A stretch of 64,000 nucleotides of DNA from CAYMCO01 sp964388955 (GTDB lineage Bacteria; Chloroflexota; Anaerolineae; Anaerolineales; E44-bin32): the NCBI GenBank assembly GCA_964388955.1, contig CAYMCO010000016.1, positions 44,770 through 108,769 of the forward strand, given 5' to 3'. Below the pieces are notes generated by a model that worked only from the letters and a program-made list of their open reading frames with translations, did not search any database and was not told the DNA's origin. This document shows, one piece after another, positions 32,144-39,996 of the stretch. Position 1 is the stretch's first letter, and each line of letters begins with the position of its first letter. The translations under genes were made by a program, and so were the position numbers.

Positions 32144-33784
32144 TCAGCCGGTGATCCGTTTTGAAACCGAGTGGATGCCGCGCGCGCCGCTGGGATGCGG
32201 CGGCCGGGGCTGGGCGATTTGCAGGGTGCCATCCGCTTCAGCGCAGCGCACCTCGAATTCATGCTCTCCGGTCTCAAAAGGCCATTCGAATCGCCATATC
32301 ACCCAGGTGGTGTCGGATAAGGGCGACCGCACCTCCGCGTCCTGCCAATCGCCACCATCCACCCGCACCTTCACCTCCGAGATGCCTCGATCCCCGGCCC
32401 ACGCGATGCCCCCGATGGGCACGAACCGCTCGCCGTCTCTTTCATCGATATGGTCGACGGCGACGGTATCGATGAAGGAGACGGTCTGGATGATCGCCTC
32501 TTTGTCCCAACTGCGTTCGACCCAGTATCCCGGGTGATATTGGTCAGTCACCTCCACGCCCGTGATCCAGCGGGGCTGCTTCATTCCGTAGCGGTTCGGG
32601 ATCCATACGCGCAGCGGAAATCCGTGCTCGACAGGAAGCGGCTTTCCATCCCAGGCGTAGCAGAACATGATGCGTTCATCAGAGTTGATCAGATCGAGAT
32701 CCACAGTCTCGTAATACCCATCATCGCTGGTGATATACAGGTACTTCGCCTCCGGATTGACACCGGCGTCCGCGAGCACATCCTGAACGCTGACGCCGGT
32801 CCATAATGTTGTGCCGATGAGCTGGGTGGGGATGCGGCCGGAGATGCAGTTCAGGGTGACATACTGCTCGCGGGCGGGGTAGTTCTGCCGCAAATCATCC
32901 AGGGTGAGTTCCAATGGGTTCTCGACGAGCCCGGTGATGGGCAGCCGCCAGGTATCCCCGTTGATGACCGAGGGCTCCAGTTGGATGAACACCGAGTAGT
33001 GATCCTTGAGGGGCGTGTACTCGGGCCGAGTCCCTGGCACGGGTTTCACAGGGTCGTTCGCGTTGGGCAAAGGAGGGGATGATTCCCCGCCCGCCGGAGT
33101 GGGCTGGCCTTCGGCCACCCGGGCGTTGGTCTCTTCGGTGGGCCGTAGGACCGTGGCCAGCCCGGCGCCGACCACCGTGACCGTGGCGGAGGCCGCGCCC
33201 AGGGTGAGTATGAACTGCCTGCGATCGATGCGCTCTGCCGTGACTTCGTCGGTCTCGGGCGCCGCCGCGGGGGCGTCAGGGGCTGGTGCGAATAGGCGAT
33301 GGTATGCCCAGGCCAGCGCCAGCCCCCAGGCCAAGAAGAGCGCGTAGTGCCAGATCACCGCGAGGCCGGGAAGGAATTGACTCTGGGTGATGGCCAGGCT
33401 GATGATCACAATTGGGGTGCCGAACAGGGCGCCAAAGATGAGGCCGGAGAGATAGCTCACGGGGATGCGCTCAGATCCCAGAATCAGGTATAGCAGCGCG
33501 CTTGCGAGGATCCCTCCCACGATGAACATGATGATGGCCATGGTTTGCTCAGCCGTCTTGGCCAGATCGGGCACGCTCAGCCCCAGGGCGTCCAGTGTGG
33601 TGATCATGGCGTCGATGCCGAAGGTGACGACCGGTCCCGGCAGCATACGAGTCACCCAGGCGAACAAATCGAACGCGGCGAAGGGGGCGCTGAAAAGGCT
33701 GTTGGCCAGATACATGATCGCCGTCAGGGGGACGGTAAGCAGGGTGCCGATCAGCAGCCCAAAGCCGAGGATGCGTCTCTTCAT
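32144..33784 (-). CDS. Membrane-anchored sulfite-oxidase-type molybdopterin enzyme
   Basis: 546 residues from the ATG at 33784. Residues 1-165 form four or five membrane helices; a twin-Arg segment 'DRRQFILTLGAASATVTVVG' follows at 188-207 with another hydrophobic stretch; then the molybdopterin domain (about 255-430) with 'PSVINGDTWRLPITGLVENP' and the Mo-coordinating Cys 313 in 'LNCISG', and 'GFPLRVWIPNRYGMKQPRWI' near 405; finally a Mo-co dimerisation Ig-like domain (about 440-530). It fits the sulfite oxidase family acting outside the cytoplasmic membrane on an unknown substrate. No haem domain is fused. Confidence 0.88.
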   Translation of the reverse strand: MKRRILGFGLLIGTLLTVPLTAIMYLANSLFSAPFAAFDLFAWVTRMLPGPVVTFGIDAMITTLDALGLSVPDLAKTAEQTMAIIMFIVGGILASALLYLILGSERIPVSYLSGLIFGALFGTPIVIISLAITQSQFLPGLAVIWHYALFLAWGLALAWAYHRLFAPAPDAPAAAPETDEVTAERIDRRQFILTLGAASATVTVVGAGLATVLRPTEETNARVAEGQPTPAGGESSPPLPNANDPVKPVPGTRPEYTPLKDHYSVFIQLEPSVINGDTWRLPITGLVENPLELTLDDLRQNYPAREQYVTLNCISGRIPTQLIGTTLWTGVSVQDVLADAGVNPEAKYLYITSDDGYYETVDLDLINSDERIMFCYAWDGKPLPVEHGFPLRVWIPNRYGMKQPRWITGVEVTDQYHPGYWVERSWDKEAIIQTVSFIDTVAVDHIDERDGERFVPIGGIAWAGDRGISEVKVRVDGGDWQDAEVRSPLSDTTWVIWRFEWPFETGEHEFEVRCAEADGTLQIAQPRPPHPSGARGIHSVSKRITG

Positions 33785-34104
33785 TGGATTCTCTTCCCCA
33801 TCTATTATTCCTCCGGCAGGATCCGAACCAGTGAAGCTAATCATAATCCGAATGTATTGTGGAATCCTTACGTGGTACCAGGCGCACCGGATCATTCCTG
33901 GACTTGCGAACCCACACGTATGGCCTCGCCATTTCTCAAGCGATACTTTGGCGTAGTTCAGCTCCCGGGGCTCGCTGCCGCAAGGATGGGACCCTGGTCC
34001 CAAAGACGGAGGCGGGCGGATCGCAGGTTCCGAACTCAACACTCAAAGAACCGTAGAGACGTTGCATGCAACATCTCTACGGTCAGGAGTGAACTCACTG
34101 GCGC
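33785..34104. other. Intergenic region holding a palindromic repeat
   Basis: Between two minus-strand genes. No gene is supported. It contains the 34-base palindrome listed separately and the upstream region of the molybdopterin enzyme, in which I see no strong promoter. Confidence 0.35.
34050..34083. repeat. Palindromic element of the GTAGAGACGTTGCATGCAACGTCTCTAC type
   Basis: ACCGTAGAGACGTTGCA followed by TGCAACATCTCTACGGT: two 17-base arms that pair with one G-T wobble on the RNA. Palindromes of nearly this sequence are dispersed in many Chloroflexota, cyanobacterial and Bacteroidota genomes. It lies 21 nt after the stop of the secreted-protein gene, so it may also serve as a terminator there. 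Only one copy is in this window. Confidence 0.55.
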
Positions 34105-34446
34105 CTACGGCGTCTCGCGGCCCGGACCCAACAGCGGGCAAAGGAAGAAATGATCGCCCTCATCCCGCAGGTTGTTGCCGTTCACATCCACCCACCAGCG
34201 GCCGCCGTAGAAGCCGGGGTCACCAGGGCCGTACTGGGTCACAGAGTATGGATCACCGGGAACCAGTTTCTGGAAGGGCCCTATGTTGGGGAGCGGATCG
34301 GCGGCTCCGAGAGTGTCGAAATACAGTCCCTGGCTTTCCACAAAGATCACACCAGTGCTGGTGGCGCGGCCGCCGGCGAATGCGGGAACGGCCGCCACGA
34401 GGCTGATGGCCAGGACTAGGGAGATCAAGCCGAGCTTCTTGGACAT
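34105..34446 (-). CDS. Small secreted protein
   Basis: 113 residues with AAGGAG before the ATG. Signal peptide at 1-24 with cleavage predicted after Ala-Phe-Ala. The mature part is Gly, Pro and aromatic rich, with 'GGRWWVDVNGNNLRDEGDHFF', whose Asp-x-Asn-x-Asn-x-x-Asp-Glu spacing resembles a calcium-binding loop. I do not recognise the family. A palindromic element follows the stop. No partner is obvious. Confidence 0.7.
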   Translation of the reverse strand: MSKKLGLISLVLAISLVAAVPAFAGGRATSTGVIFVESQGLYFDTLGAADPLPNIGPFQKLVPGDPYSVTQYGPGDPGFYGGRWWVDVNGNNLRDEGDHFFLCPLLGPGRETP

Positions 34447-34783
34447 TTGCTTTCTCCTTAACTGAGTGTCACGAATTCCAACTTGCGTCGCGATAGCGGT
34501 CGTTAGATTTGGAACCCTCGATCACCTCCCTCCCTCTTGTGTGAACCACGCAGGGCACCTCGCCATCAGCAGGGGGCACGGCCCCAAGAGATCTGCCATC
34601 GAGCAAGGAGACTGTCCTTTGTGCGGATTTCACAGCCCTGTCCCGAGGCGCTGCCGTTTTGATCTGTGTGGTCAGGATCGCGGCGGGATCTTGCGAAGGG
34701 ATTGTGCGCGGATTATGTGCGCCTTACAGCTTTCGGGGCCGGGTAATGCTTCTGTAATGAGCTTGGGGTATCATGATCTCGGC
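34447..34783. other. Divergent intergenic region upstream of the response regulator
   Basis: About 340 nt between the divergently transcribed secreted-protein and response-regulator genes. It holds a TATCAT box at 34769-34774, nine bases before the regulator ATG, and an inverted hexamer TTACAG (34724-34729) / CTGTAA (34752-34757) centred about 28 bases upstream of it, which could be an autoregulatory operator. No gene is supported. Confidence 0.4.
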
Positions 34784-35476
34784 ATGAGTGAGTCGCTGAT
34801 ATTGGTCGTGGAAGACGAGCCGAGCATCCGTGAGGTGGTCGCCCTTTATCTCCGGAGGGCCGGCTATCGGGTCAATTGCGTCGCGGATGGCACACAAGCC
34901 TTGGCGCAACTCGAAGGGGAGCTCCCAGATCTCGTGATATTGGATCTGATGCTGCCGGGGGTGGATGGATTCGAAATCACCCGCTACCTGCGTGCTCACG
35001 GGGATACCCCCATTATCATGCTGACCGCCCGCCGCGACGAGGTGGATCGAATCGCCGGCCTGGAGATGGGGGCCGATGACTATGTTGTGAAGCCCTTCAG
35101 CCCCCAGGAGCTAGTCAGCCGGGTGAGGGCCGTCCTCCGCCGCGCAAACCCCGCATCGCTCTTGGAAGCGGGGGCGATCGAATTTGAGCATCTGAAGATC
35201 AACCCAAGCACGCGCGAGGTGCAGGTGCGCGGCAGCGAAGTGGAGCTCACCGCTCGGGAGTTCGATCTCCTGCTCATGTTCGCCCGCCACCCGCGCCAGG
35301 TCTTTAACCGGGATCAAATCTTGGATCGGGTCTGGGGTTTCGCGGAATACATAGACCCCAGCACGGTGACTGTGCATGTGCGCCGCCTGCGGGAGAAGAT
35401 CGAGGCGGATGCCTCCAACCCGGAGTTCATCCAGACCGTGTGGGGGGTGGGGTACCGATTTGAACCAGGGCTGTAG
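34784..35476 (+). CDS. OmpR/PhoB-family response regulator
   Basis: 230 residues from the ATG at 34784. Receiver domain (about 4-117) with acidic pocket Glu-Asp-Glu at 10-12, phosphorylated Asp 54 in 'VILDLMLPG', the Thr of 'MLTARRD' and Lys of 'VVKPFS'. The C-terminal winged helix (about 135-228) has 'ELTAREFDLLLMFARHP' and 'TVTVHVRRLREKIEADASNP', typical of OmpR-type DNA binding. The ATG has no Shine-Dalgarno sequence and lies nine bases after a TATCAT box. The histidine kinase follows 42 nt downstream. Confidence 0.93.
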   Translation: MSESLILVVEDEPSIREVVALYLRRAGYRVNCVADGTQALAQLEGELPDLVILDLMLPGVDGFEITRYLRAHGDTPIIMLTARRDEVDRIAGLEMGADDYVVKPFSPQELVSRVRAVLRRANPASLLEAGAIEFEHLKINPSTREVQVRGSEVELTAREFDLLLMFARHPRQVFNRDQILDRVWGFAEYIDPSTVTVHVRRLREKIEADASNPEFIQTVWGVGYRFEPGL

Positions 35477-35518
35477 AGCGTATCGGGGTCGTGCGCATTT
35501 TCGAATGAGCGAGGGGAT

Positions 35519-36796
35519 ATGAGCTCAAGAGCGACCCAATCCGGGCTTACACTGCGCTTCGCCGCGGCCGTCTTGCTGGCGATGGCCATCGCGCTGGCGG
35601 TCTTCTATTTGCTCATGCAGCCCCAGCAGGCCGATCTTGCCTATATGACGCTGTTTCTGACCATCACCTCCGGGGTGACCCTGGCGGCCGGATATCTGGC
35701 ATACCGCAGCGGCTGGATCCGCCGCGCCCCGGGTCTAAGAGTGGCTTTGCTCGCCACCTATGTTCTCTCCAGCGCCTTGACCTTCTTCAACGTCTGGTTG
35801 ACGGCGCGCCTGATGTTCGTCTCACAGCACGACCTGCTGCTGGCGACGATCTTGCTGCTTTTCGCCAGCGGCATCGCTGTTGCGCTGGGCTCTTTCTTCT
35901 CGGAGGCCCTGGCCCACCGCATACAGACCCTCAACCAGGCGGTGCGGGAGCTCCGGGTGCGAGGCTTGGGTGCGCGGGCGGAGGTCGAAGGTGAAGATGA
36001 GATTGCGCAGTTGGCGCGCGCCTTCAACCAGATGGCCGCCGAGCTGCAGGCCGCCGACCAGCGCCGGAGGACACTGGACCGCTTGCGGCGGGACCTGATT
36101 GTGTGGGTGAGCCATGATCTGCAGACCCCTTTGGCGTCCATCCGGGCCATCGTTGAGGCCCTGGCGGACGATGTCGTGGAGGATCCAGAGACCGCCCGGC
36201 GCTATTTGCAGACCGCCAAGCGGGAGGTGAGGGCGCTGTCATCGTTGATTGATGACCTTTTCGAGATGGCGCAGCTCGATGCGGGTGGGATAGAGTTGGA
36301 CCTGCAGCCCATCGCGCTCTCCGATCTGGTATCGGACACCCTCGAGAGCTTTTCGGCTCTCGCCGCAGACGGCGGCATCACCCTCACCGGTGAGGTGGAT
36401 TCGGATGTCGACCCGGTCCCCATGGATGTGGGGCGCGTGGGGAGGGTATTGAACAACCTGTTGAGCAATGCCATCCGGCACACTCCTCCCGGTGGGGACA
36501 TACGCGTGTTTGCGCGGCGGCGGGGTGGGCATGTGGAAGTGGAGGTGCGCGACAACGGCGATGGGTTCACAGCGGAAGAGCTCCCGCATATCTTCGAGCG
36601 GTTCTATCGCGGCGAGAAATCCCGCAGCCGGGCCACCGGCGGAGCGGGGCTCGGATTGGCGATCGCCAAAGGCTTCGTCGAGGCACACGGCGGAGAGATC
36701 CGGGCCGAGCATGTCGGTGGCGGGGGTGCCCGCTTTCTCTTCACCTTGCCATATCGCCCCTCGGGGGAATCTGGGCGGGCAGCCGCCTCAGGGTGA
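35519..36796 (+). CDS. Sensor histidine kinase
   Basis: 425 residues. Four hydrophobic segments at the N terminus (about 12-32, 40-62, 75-95, 103-128), a HAMP domain (about 128-182), the phospho-acceptor H-box with His 199 in 'WVSHDLQTPLASIRAIVEAL', and an ATPase domain with N-box 'NNLLSNAIRHTPPG', 'DNGDGFTAEELPHIFERFYRG' and 'GAGLGLAIAKGFVEAHGG'. There is almost no external loop, so it may sense the membrane itself or an ion. Partner of the regulator upstream. Confidence 0.93.
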   Translation: MSSRATQSGLTLRFAAAVLLAMAIALAVFYLLMQPQQADLAYMTLFLTITSGVTLAAGYLAYRSGWIRRAPGLRVALLATYVLSSALTFFNVWLTARLMFVSQHDLLLATILLLFASGIAVALGSFFSEALAHRIQTLNQAVRELRVRGLGARAEVEGEDEIAQLARAFNQMAAELQAADQRRRTLDRLRRDLIVWVSHDLQTPLASIRAIVEALADDVVEDPETARRYLQTAKREVRALSSLIDDLFEMAQLDAGGIELDLQPIALSDLVSDTLESFSALAADGGITLTGEVDSDVDPVPMDVGRVGRVLNNLLSNAIRHTPPGGDIRVFARRRGGHVEVEVRDNGDGFTAEELPHIFERFYRGEKSRSRATGGAGLGLAIAKGFVEAHGGEIRAEHVGGGGARFLFTLPYRPSGESGRAAASG

Positions 36797-36799
36797 GGA

Positions 36800-37039
36800 G
36801 TGGCCATCGACCTTGAGCTGGGTAGACTGTTCTTGGGAAATCCTCCGTTGAAGATTTGGTTGAACCACCGGGATCTGACCCAGTTGATCGAGAGGAGTCT
36901 GGCCTCGAACGCGGCCTTCGGAATCTACTACGGCGTCCCGAATAATCGGGGGCGGCTCTGGGAGATCGGGGATGCACGTCTGGAATTGGGGTACGAGCTC
37001 GAAGATGATGCCTCCGCGTACCGGCGAGGCGATCTCTAG
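36800..37039 (+). pseudogene. C-terminal stub of an NAD-dependent epimerase/dehydratase
   Basis: The 79-residue frame reads 'IWLNHRDLTQLIERSLA', 'FGIYYGVPNNRGRLWEIG' and 'ARLELGYELEDDASAY', which is the end of short-chain epimerase/dehydratase proteins of the uronate-dehydrogenase-like branch. The NAD-binding half and the Tyr-x-x-x-Lys active site are missing. It starts at a GTG three bases after the kinase stop, with GTGAGGA ahead, so it could be translated, but no catalytic function is possible. Confidence 0.6.
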
Positions 37040-37040
37040 T

Positions 37041-37787
37041 ATGCACCTGTACTGCGATGACGGCGGATCCGGACCCAGGGTGATCGTGTTTCTGCACTCT
37101 TTGGCAGGTCGTGGTCAGCAGTGGCGCCATCAATTGGAACACCTGCGGCGCGTCATACGGGCTGTGGCGCTGGATTGGCGCGGCCACGGCAGATCGCTGC
37201 AGCCTGCAAGCTCGGATTTCGAGGTGGATCGGATGGCGGGTGACGTGCTCGCCACGCTTCAAGTGATCGGCGTCCATCATTTTGTGCTCGCCGGCCACTC
37301 GGCGGGGGCGGCCGTGGCGCTGGGGTGCGTGCGCCAGGCCCCGGCCCGGGTCCAAGGCCTCCTCCTGCTTGACCCCGTGGGCGACATGCGGGGCGCGCCG
37401 GAGGGGGACATGCGGCCCTTCATGACCGCCCTGCGGGGGGACCAGTACATCCAGGTGATTGAAGCCTACTGGGAGCAAATCCTGGAAGGGGCCAGGCCCG
37501 AAACTCGAGAGCAGGTCATGGGGGATTTGCGGGCGACCCCAAAGGAGACCGTGGTGGGGGTGTTTGAGGCGCTGGCGGATTTCGATCCCGTGGCCGCCCT
37601 GTCAGGGTATGGTGGACCCATCCTGGACGTCATCACACCGCTGAACAACAGCCCCTCCAGTTTACACAATCTGCTGCCAGAGCTGCGGACACGCCTGATC
37701 CGTGACGTCAGCCATTGGGCGCAGCTGGATCGCCCCAGAGAGATCAACCGCCTTCTGGATGCCTTCCTGGATGCGCTGGCTCGCTGA
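37041..37787 (+). CDS. Alpha/beta hydrolase
   Basis: 248 residues from the ATG at 37041, which follows the stub's stop codon directly. Oxyanion motif 'VIVFLHSLAGRGQQW' near residue 15, 'ALDWRGHGRS' near 45, nucleophile elbow Gly-His-Ser-Ala-Gly-Ala near residue 90, and the catalytic His of 'DVSHWAQLDRP' near 224. The acid position is unclear: the usual Gly-x-x-D is replaced by 'VITPLNNSP'. It belongs to the same broad group as epoxide hydrolases and proline iminopeptidases; the substrate cannot be stated. Confidence 0.82.
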   Translation: MHLYCDDGGSGPRVIVFLHSLAGRGQQWRHQLEHLRRVIRAVALDWRGHGRSLQPASSDFEVDRMAGDVLATLQVIGVHHFVLAGHSAGAAVALGCVRQAPARVQGLLLLDPVGDMRGAPEGDMRPFMTALRGDQYIQVIEAYWEQILEGARPETREQVMGDLRATPKETVVGVFEALADFDPVAALSGYGGPILDVITPLNNSPSSLHNLLPELRTRLIRDVSHWAQLDRPREINRLLDAFLDALAR

Positions 37788-37789
37788 CG

Positions 37790-37813
37790 CAGCGCCCCCC
37801 CGGGGGAGTGCTC
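37790..37813. terminator. GC-rich hairpin between convergent hydrolase and glycosylase genes
   Basis: A CCCCCGGGGG core at 37797-37806 with AGC/GCT flanks lies in the 37-nt gap between two convergent genes. Weak evidence for bidirectional termination. Confidence 0.3.
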
Positions 37814-37824
37814 TTGACAGGCCA

Positions 37825-38790
37825 TCAGCCATCCACCCAATCCTGGGTGAGAAACAACCAGAAGGCCAGGCCGGCATAGCGGCCGTAGATGGCAAATCGC
37901 CGGTCGATCTCTCCATCCTCAACAACCTCCAGGCCCAGTAGTCGAGCATATTTCGGGCGCGTCCAGGAATCCAGGATCAGGCGGGAATATCGCCCCATGA
38001 TCATCATGATGTGCGACGCGGCGTAAGGTCCGACACCCGGCAGCGCCAACAGACTCTTCTCCAAATCATCATCGGGGAGTTCTCCCGGGGACGCCGTGCC
38101 GAGCGCTTCGAGGTCCAGGGAGCCTTCGGAGACCGACAGGGCGATCTCACGCAGAAACGGCGCTCGGTATCCGGCGCGCACCACTTGGCGGTAGAAATCC
38201 TCGTCCGCCTCCGCCATTGCCTGCGGGGTTGGGAAGGCCCGGCCCCGCCAGCTCCCAGGGGGTGCCCCGGGCGCGGGAGCGCCTAGATGCTCGCACAGAG
38301 CGCACACCATGCGTTCCGTGGCGGACCATGCGCAGTTGGTTGTGCAGATCGTCTTGATCACGTCTTCAAAGACGCTCGCGCTGCGCATCAAGCGCCCGGC
38401 CCCGGTAGCAGCCCAAGTCAGGGTGGGATCATCGGACGCCAAGGCGTAAAAGGCGGAGAGATCCTCATCCAGCCGTAGGATGTGGCGGGCGGCGGCCAGC
38501 AGGTCCTCGATCATGCGCGGCCCAGGTAGGCGGCCCAAGAATGTGAGCGCGCCGTGTCCAGACCGGTGTGACTGGATCCGGACCGTGCGCGGCCGCCGCC
38601 CGTTCACGGGCAGCGTCACCTCAAGCGCCCGTCTCTCTTCATCCAAATCCATGGGCGGGAGGGAGGTCATACCGTGGGATGTCAGTGTGCGCCACAGGTC
38701 AATGGGCTCACCCCCAGGCCCGACCAGTCTGAATTCGAATGTGCGTCCATCGTCTCGGGAAGGGATCAGGCGAGATTGCGGAGGTGGCAC
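37825..38790 (-). CDS. AlkA-type DNA-3-methyladenine glycosylase
   Basis: About 321 residues from the GTG at 38790, preceded by a GGAG eight bases upstream; an open frame continues further up but would overlap the CGNR gene. HhH-GPD domain: 'SVFEDVIKTICTTNCAWSATERMVCAL' near residue 150-175, hairpin 'LLALPGVGPYAASHIMMIMGRY' near 245-266 and catalytic Asp 274 in 'LILDSWTR'. The N-terminal part (about 15-110) fits the AlkA/OGG N-terminal fold. It removes alkylated bases. It starts 11 bases after the CGNR regulator stop, so the two share a transcript. Confidence 0.83.
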   Translation of the reverse strand: MPPPQSRLIPSRDDGRTFEFRLVGPGGEPIDLWRTLTSHGMTSLPPMDLDEERRALEVTLPVNGRRPRTVRIQSHRSGHGALTFLGRLPGPRMIEDLLAAARHILRLDEDLSAFYALASDDPTLTWAATGAGRLMRSASVFEDVIKTICTTNCAWSATERMVCALCEHLGAPAPGAPPGSWRGRAFPTPQAMAEADEDFYRQVVRAGYRAPFLREIALSVSEGSLDLEALGTASPGELPDDDLEKSLLALPGVGPYAASHIMMIMGRYSRLILDSWTRPKYARLLGLEVVEDGEIDRRFAIYGRYAGLAFWLFLTQDWVDG

Positions 38791-38801
38791 GCGGATGGCT
38801 C

Positions 38802-39461
38802 CTATCCTGGGCCCGTCGGGACCTCGGCCGCCTGTGATTCGTCCTGGTGTCTCTCGTAGAATCGCTTGGCTTTGGCCCGGTTGCCGCAGTCCTCCATGGA
38901 GCACCAGCGCCGGCTGTGGTTTCGGCTCTCGTCCAGAAACAGCCAGCCGCAGCCGCGGTCATCGGCGCACTGCCCCACCCTGCCCAAGCGATCAGAAGTC
39001 AGCAGGTTCACCGCCGAACGGATGACGGGCCACAACGGCCGCTCGAGTTCATCGTCTTTGCCGGCCCATTGCCATATGAATCGGCGGCTGGTGTCGGCGA
39101 TGCGTGTGCGCGGGAGCCAGCGAGCCAGGTCGGAGTTGATGCGATCGAGATCTGCCCCGCCGGGATGATCCCCATGGGCGATGGCGGCAAACACGGCGTA
39201 GATCGCCTCTCTGAGGCCGATGGCCCCCTCATAGACTCGCCGAGCTTCTCCGCTACGCTCGTCGGCGCTCGCCCGCAATTTGCCAGCGGTCTGGCTGCTT
39301 ATGATCTCGGCGTGCTCAGCCCAGGTGAGCAGATCGCTATAGCTCTCGAGGTGCTCGAACGGATCATCGCTGGCGTGCCACTCGGCGGTATTGGCGAAGT
39401 CCAGGCACAGCTCGCCCGCCAGCAAGGTGAGTTGCGCCGGCCTTTTCTCTGTTTCCGTCAT
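38802..39461 (-). CDS. CGNR zinc-finger (ABATE domain) transcriptional regulator
   Basis: 219 residues from the ATG at 39461. The N-terminal ABATE domain shows 'LLAGELCLDFANTAEW' and 'YSDLLTWAEHAEII'; the C-terminal zinc finger has 'QCADDRGCGWLFLDESRNHSRRWCSMEDCGNRAKAKRFYER', that is Cys-x5-Cys ... Cys-x4-Cys with the CGNR tetrapeptide. Such proteins are stress-responsive DNA-binding regulators. It is first in a transcript with the alkA-like gene and has a strong promoter overlapped by an inverted repeat, consistent with autoregulation. Confidence 0.88.
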   Translation of the reverse strand: MTETEKRPAQLTLLAGELCLDFANTAEWHASDDPFEHLESYSDLLTWAEHAEIISSQTAGKLRASADERSGEARRVYEGAIGLREAIYAVFAAIAHGDHPGGADLDRINSDLARWLPRTRIADTSRRFIWQWAGKDDELERPLWPVIRSAVNLLTSDRLGRVGQCADDRGCGWLFLDESRNHSRRWCSMEDCGNRAKAKRFYERHQDESQAAEVPTGPG

Positions 39462-39512
39462 CCGCAAGGCCCCATTTCCTTTTGGGCCGGAAATCCTCGC
39501 GGCCCGACAACC

Positions 39513-39556
39513 TAACCCTCATTGTAATGATAGTGGGTTAACAAGGTCTTTGTCAA
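39513..39556 (-). promoter_or_regulatory. Promoter and inverted repeat of the CGNR-alkA operon
   Basis: Minus strand: perfect -35 TTGACA (39556-39551), 18-base spacer, -10 TATCAT (39532-39527). An inverted repeat TAACCC (39513-39518) / GGGTTA (39535-39540), with CATTGTAATG inside, covers the -10 and the start site. A bound protein would block RNA polymerase, so this is a candidate operator. Confidence 0.6.
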
Positions 39557-39825
39557 GGCCGAAGGGTGAGGGTTGTAGGATCCCTAATCGGAAGGGCAGC
39601 CGGGTGAAACGGCGGCCGGAGCGCCTCGCACGTCAAAATCGCCTGCCTGGCGTGAGGCAAACCGGCGGTCTCGGGCTGCCCACGTCTGATTCTTGGAGGG
39701 TGCGGGCGTCGGCCTACGGAGGGGCAGCCCGGTCTCTCCCGCTGGGACGGCGCAGCCATGCTTGGCCGTGTTCAGGCGCCTGACCTATGCGCGACGGAAA
39801 GCTCGCGATACACTGACGGACGGAC

Positions 39826-39952
39826 CGAGCGGCCGCTCGCCAATTCCGGGGAACAGCGATATCCCGATAGAAGATCGGGCGTCTGTCGATGTGGGGGCAG
39901 GAGCCCCCACAGGGCTGCCTGCATTCCCCGGTGCGGGCAGCGCACGGAATGC
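39826..39952 (+). promoter_or_regulatory. Hairpin-rich leader upstream of the beta-propeller lipoprotein gene
   Basis: Within 127 nt there are CGAGCGG/CCGCTCG (39826-39839), CCCGAT/ATCGGG (39863-39879), GTGGGGGC/GCCCCCAC with an AGGA loop (39891-39910), and two competing long-range pairings, GCTGCC/GGCAGC (39914-39941) and GCATTCC/GGAATGC (39921-39952). The gene's ribosome binding site begins about 27 nt later. It does not match a riboswitch class I know. Confidence 0.4.
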
Positions 39953-39996
39953 CAATCACAGAAATGACCGTAGCAGTCGGAAGGAGGTAGCAAAGG

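Larger units (their letters stand above)
39462..39996. other. Divergent intergenic region with promoter and structured leader
   Basis: About 535 nt between the CGNR gene (minus) and the beta-propeller lipoprotein gene (plus). The left part holds the CGNR promoter and operator-like repeat; the right part holds the hairpin cluster. No ORF inside is supported by a ribosome binding site or family resemblance. Confidence 0.45.
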
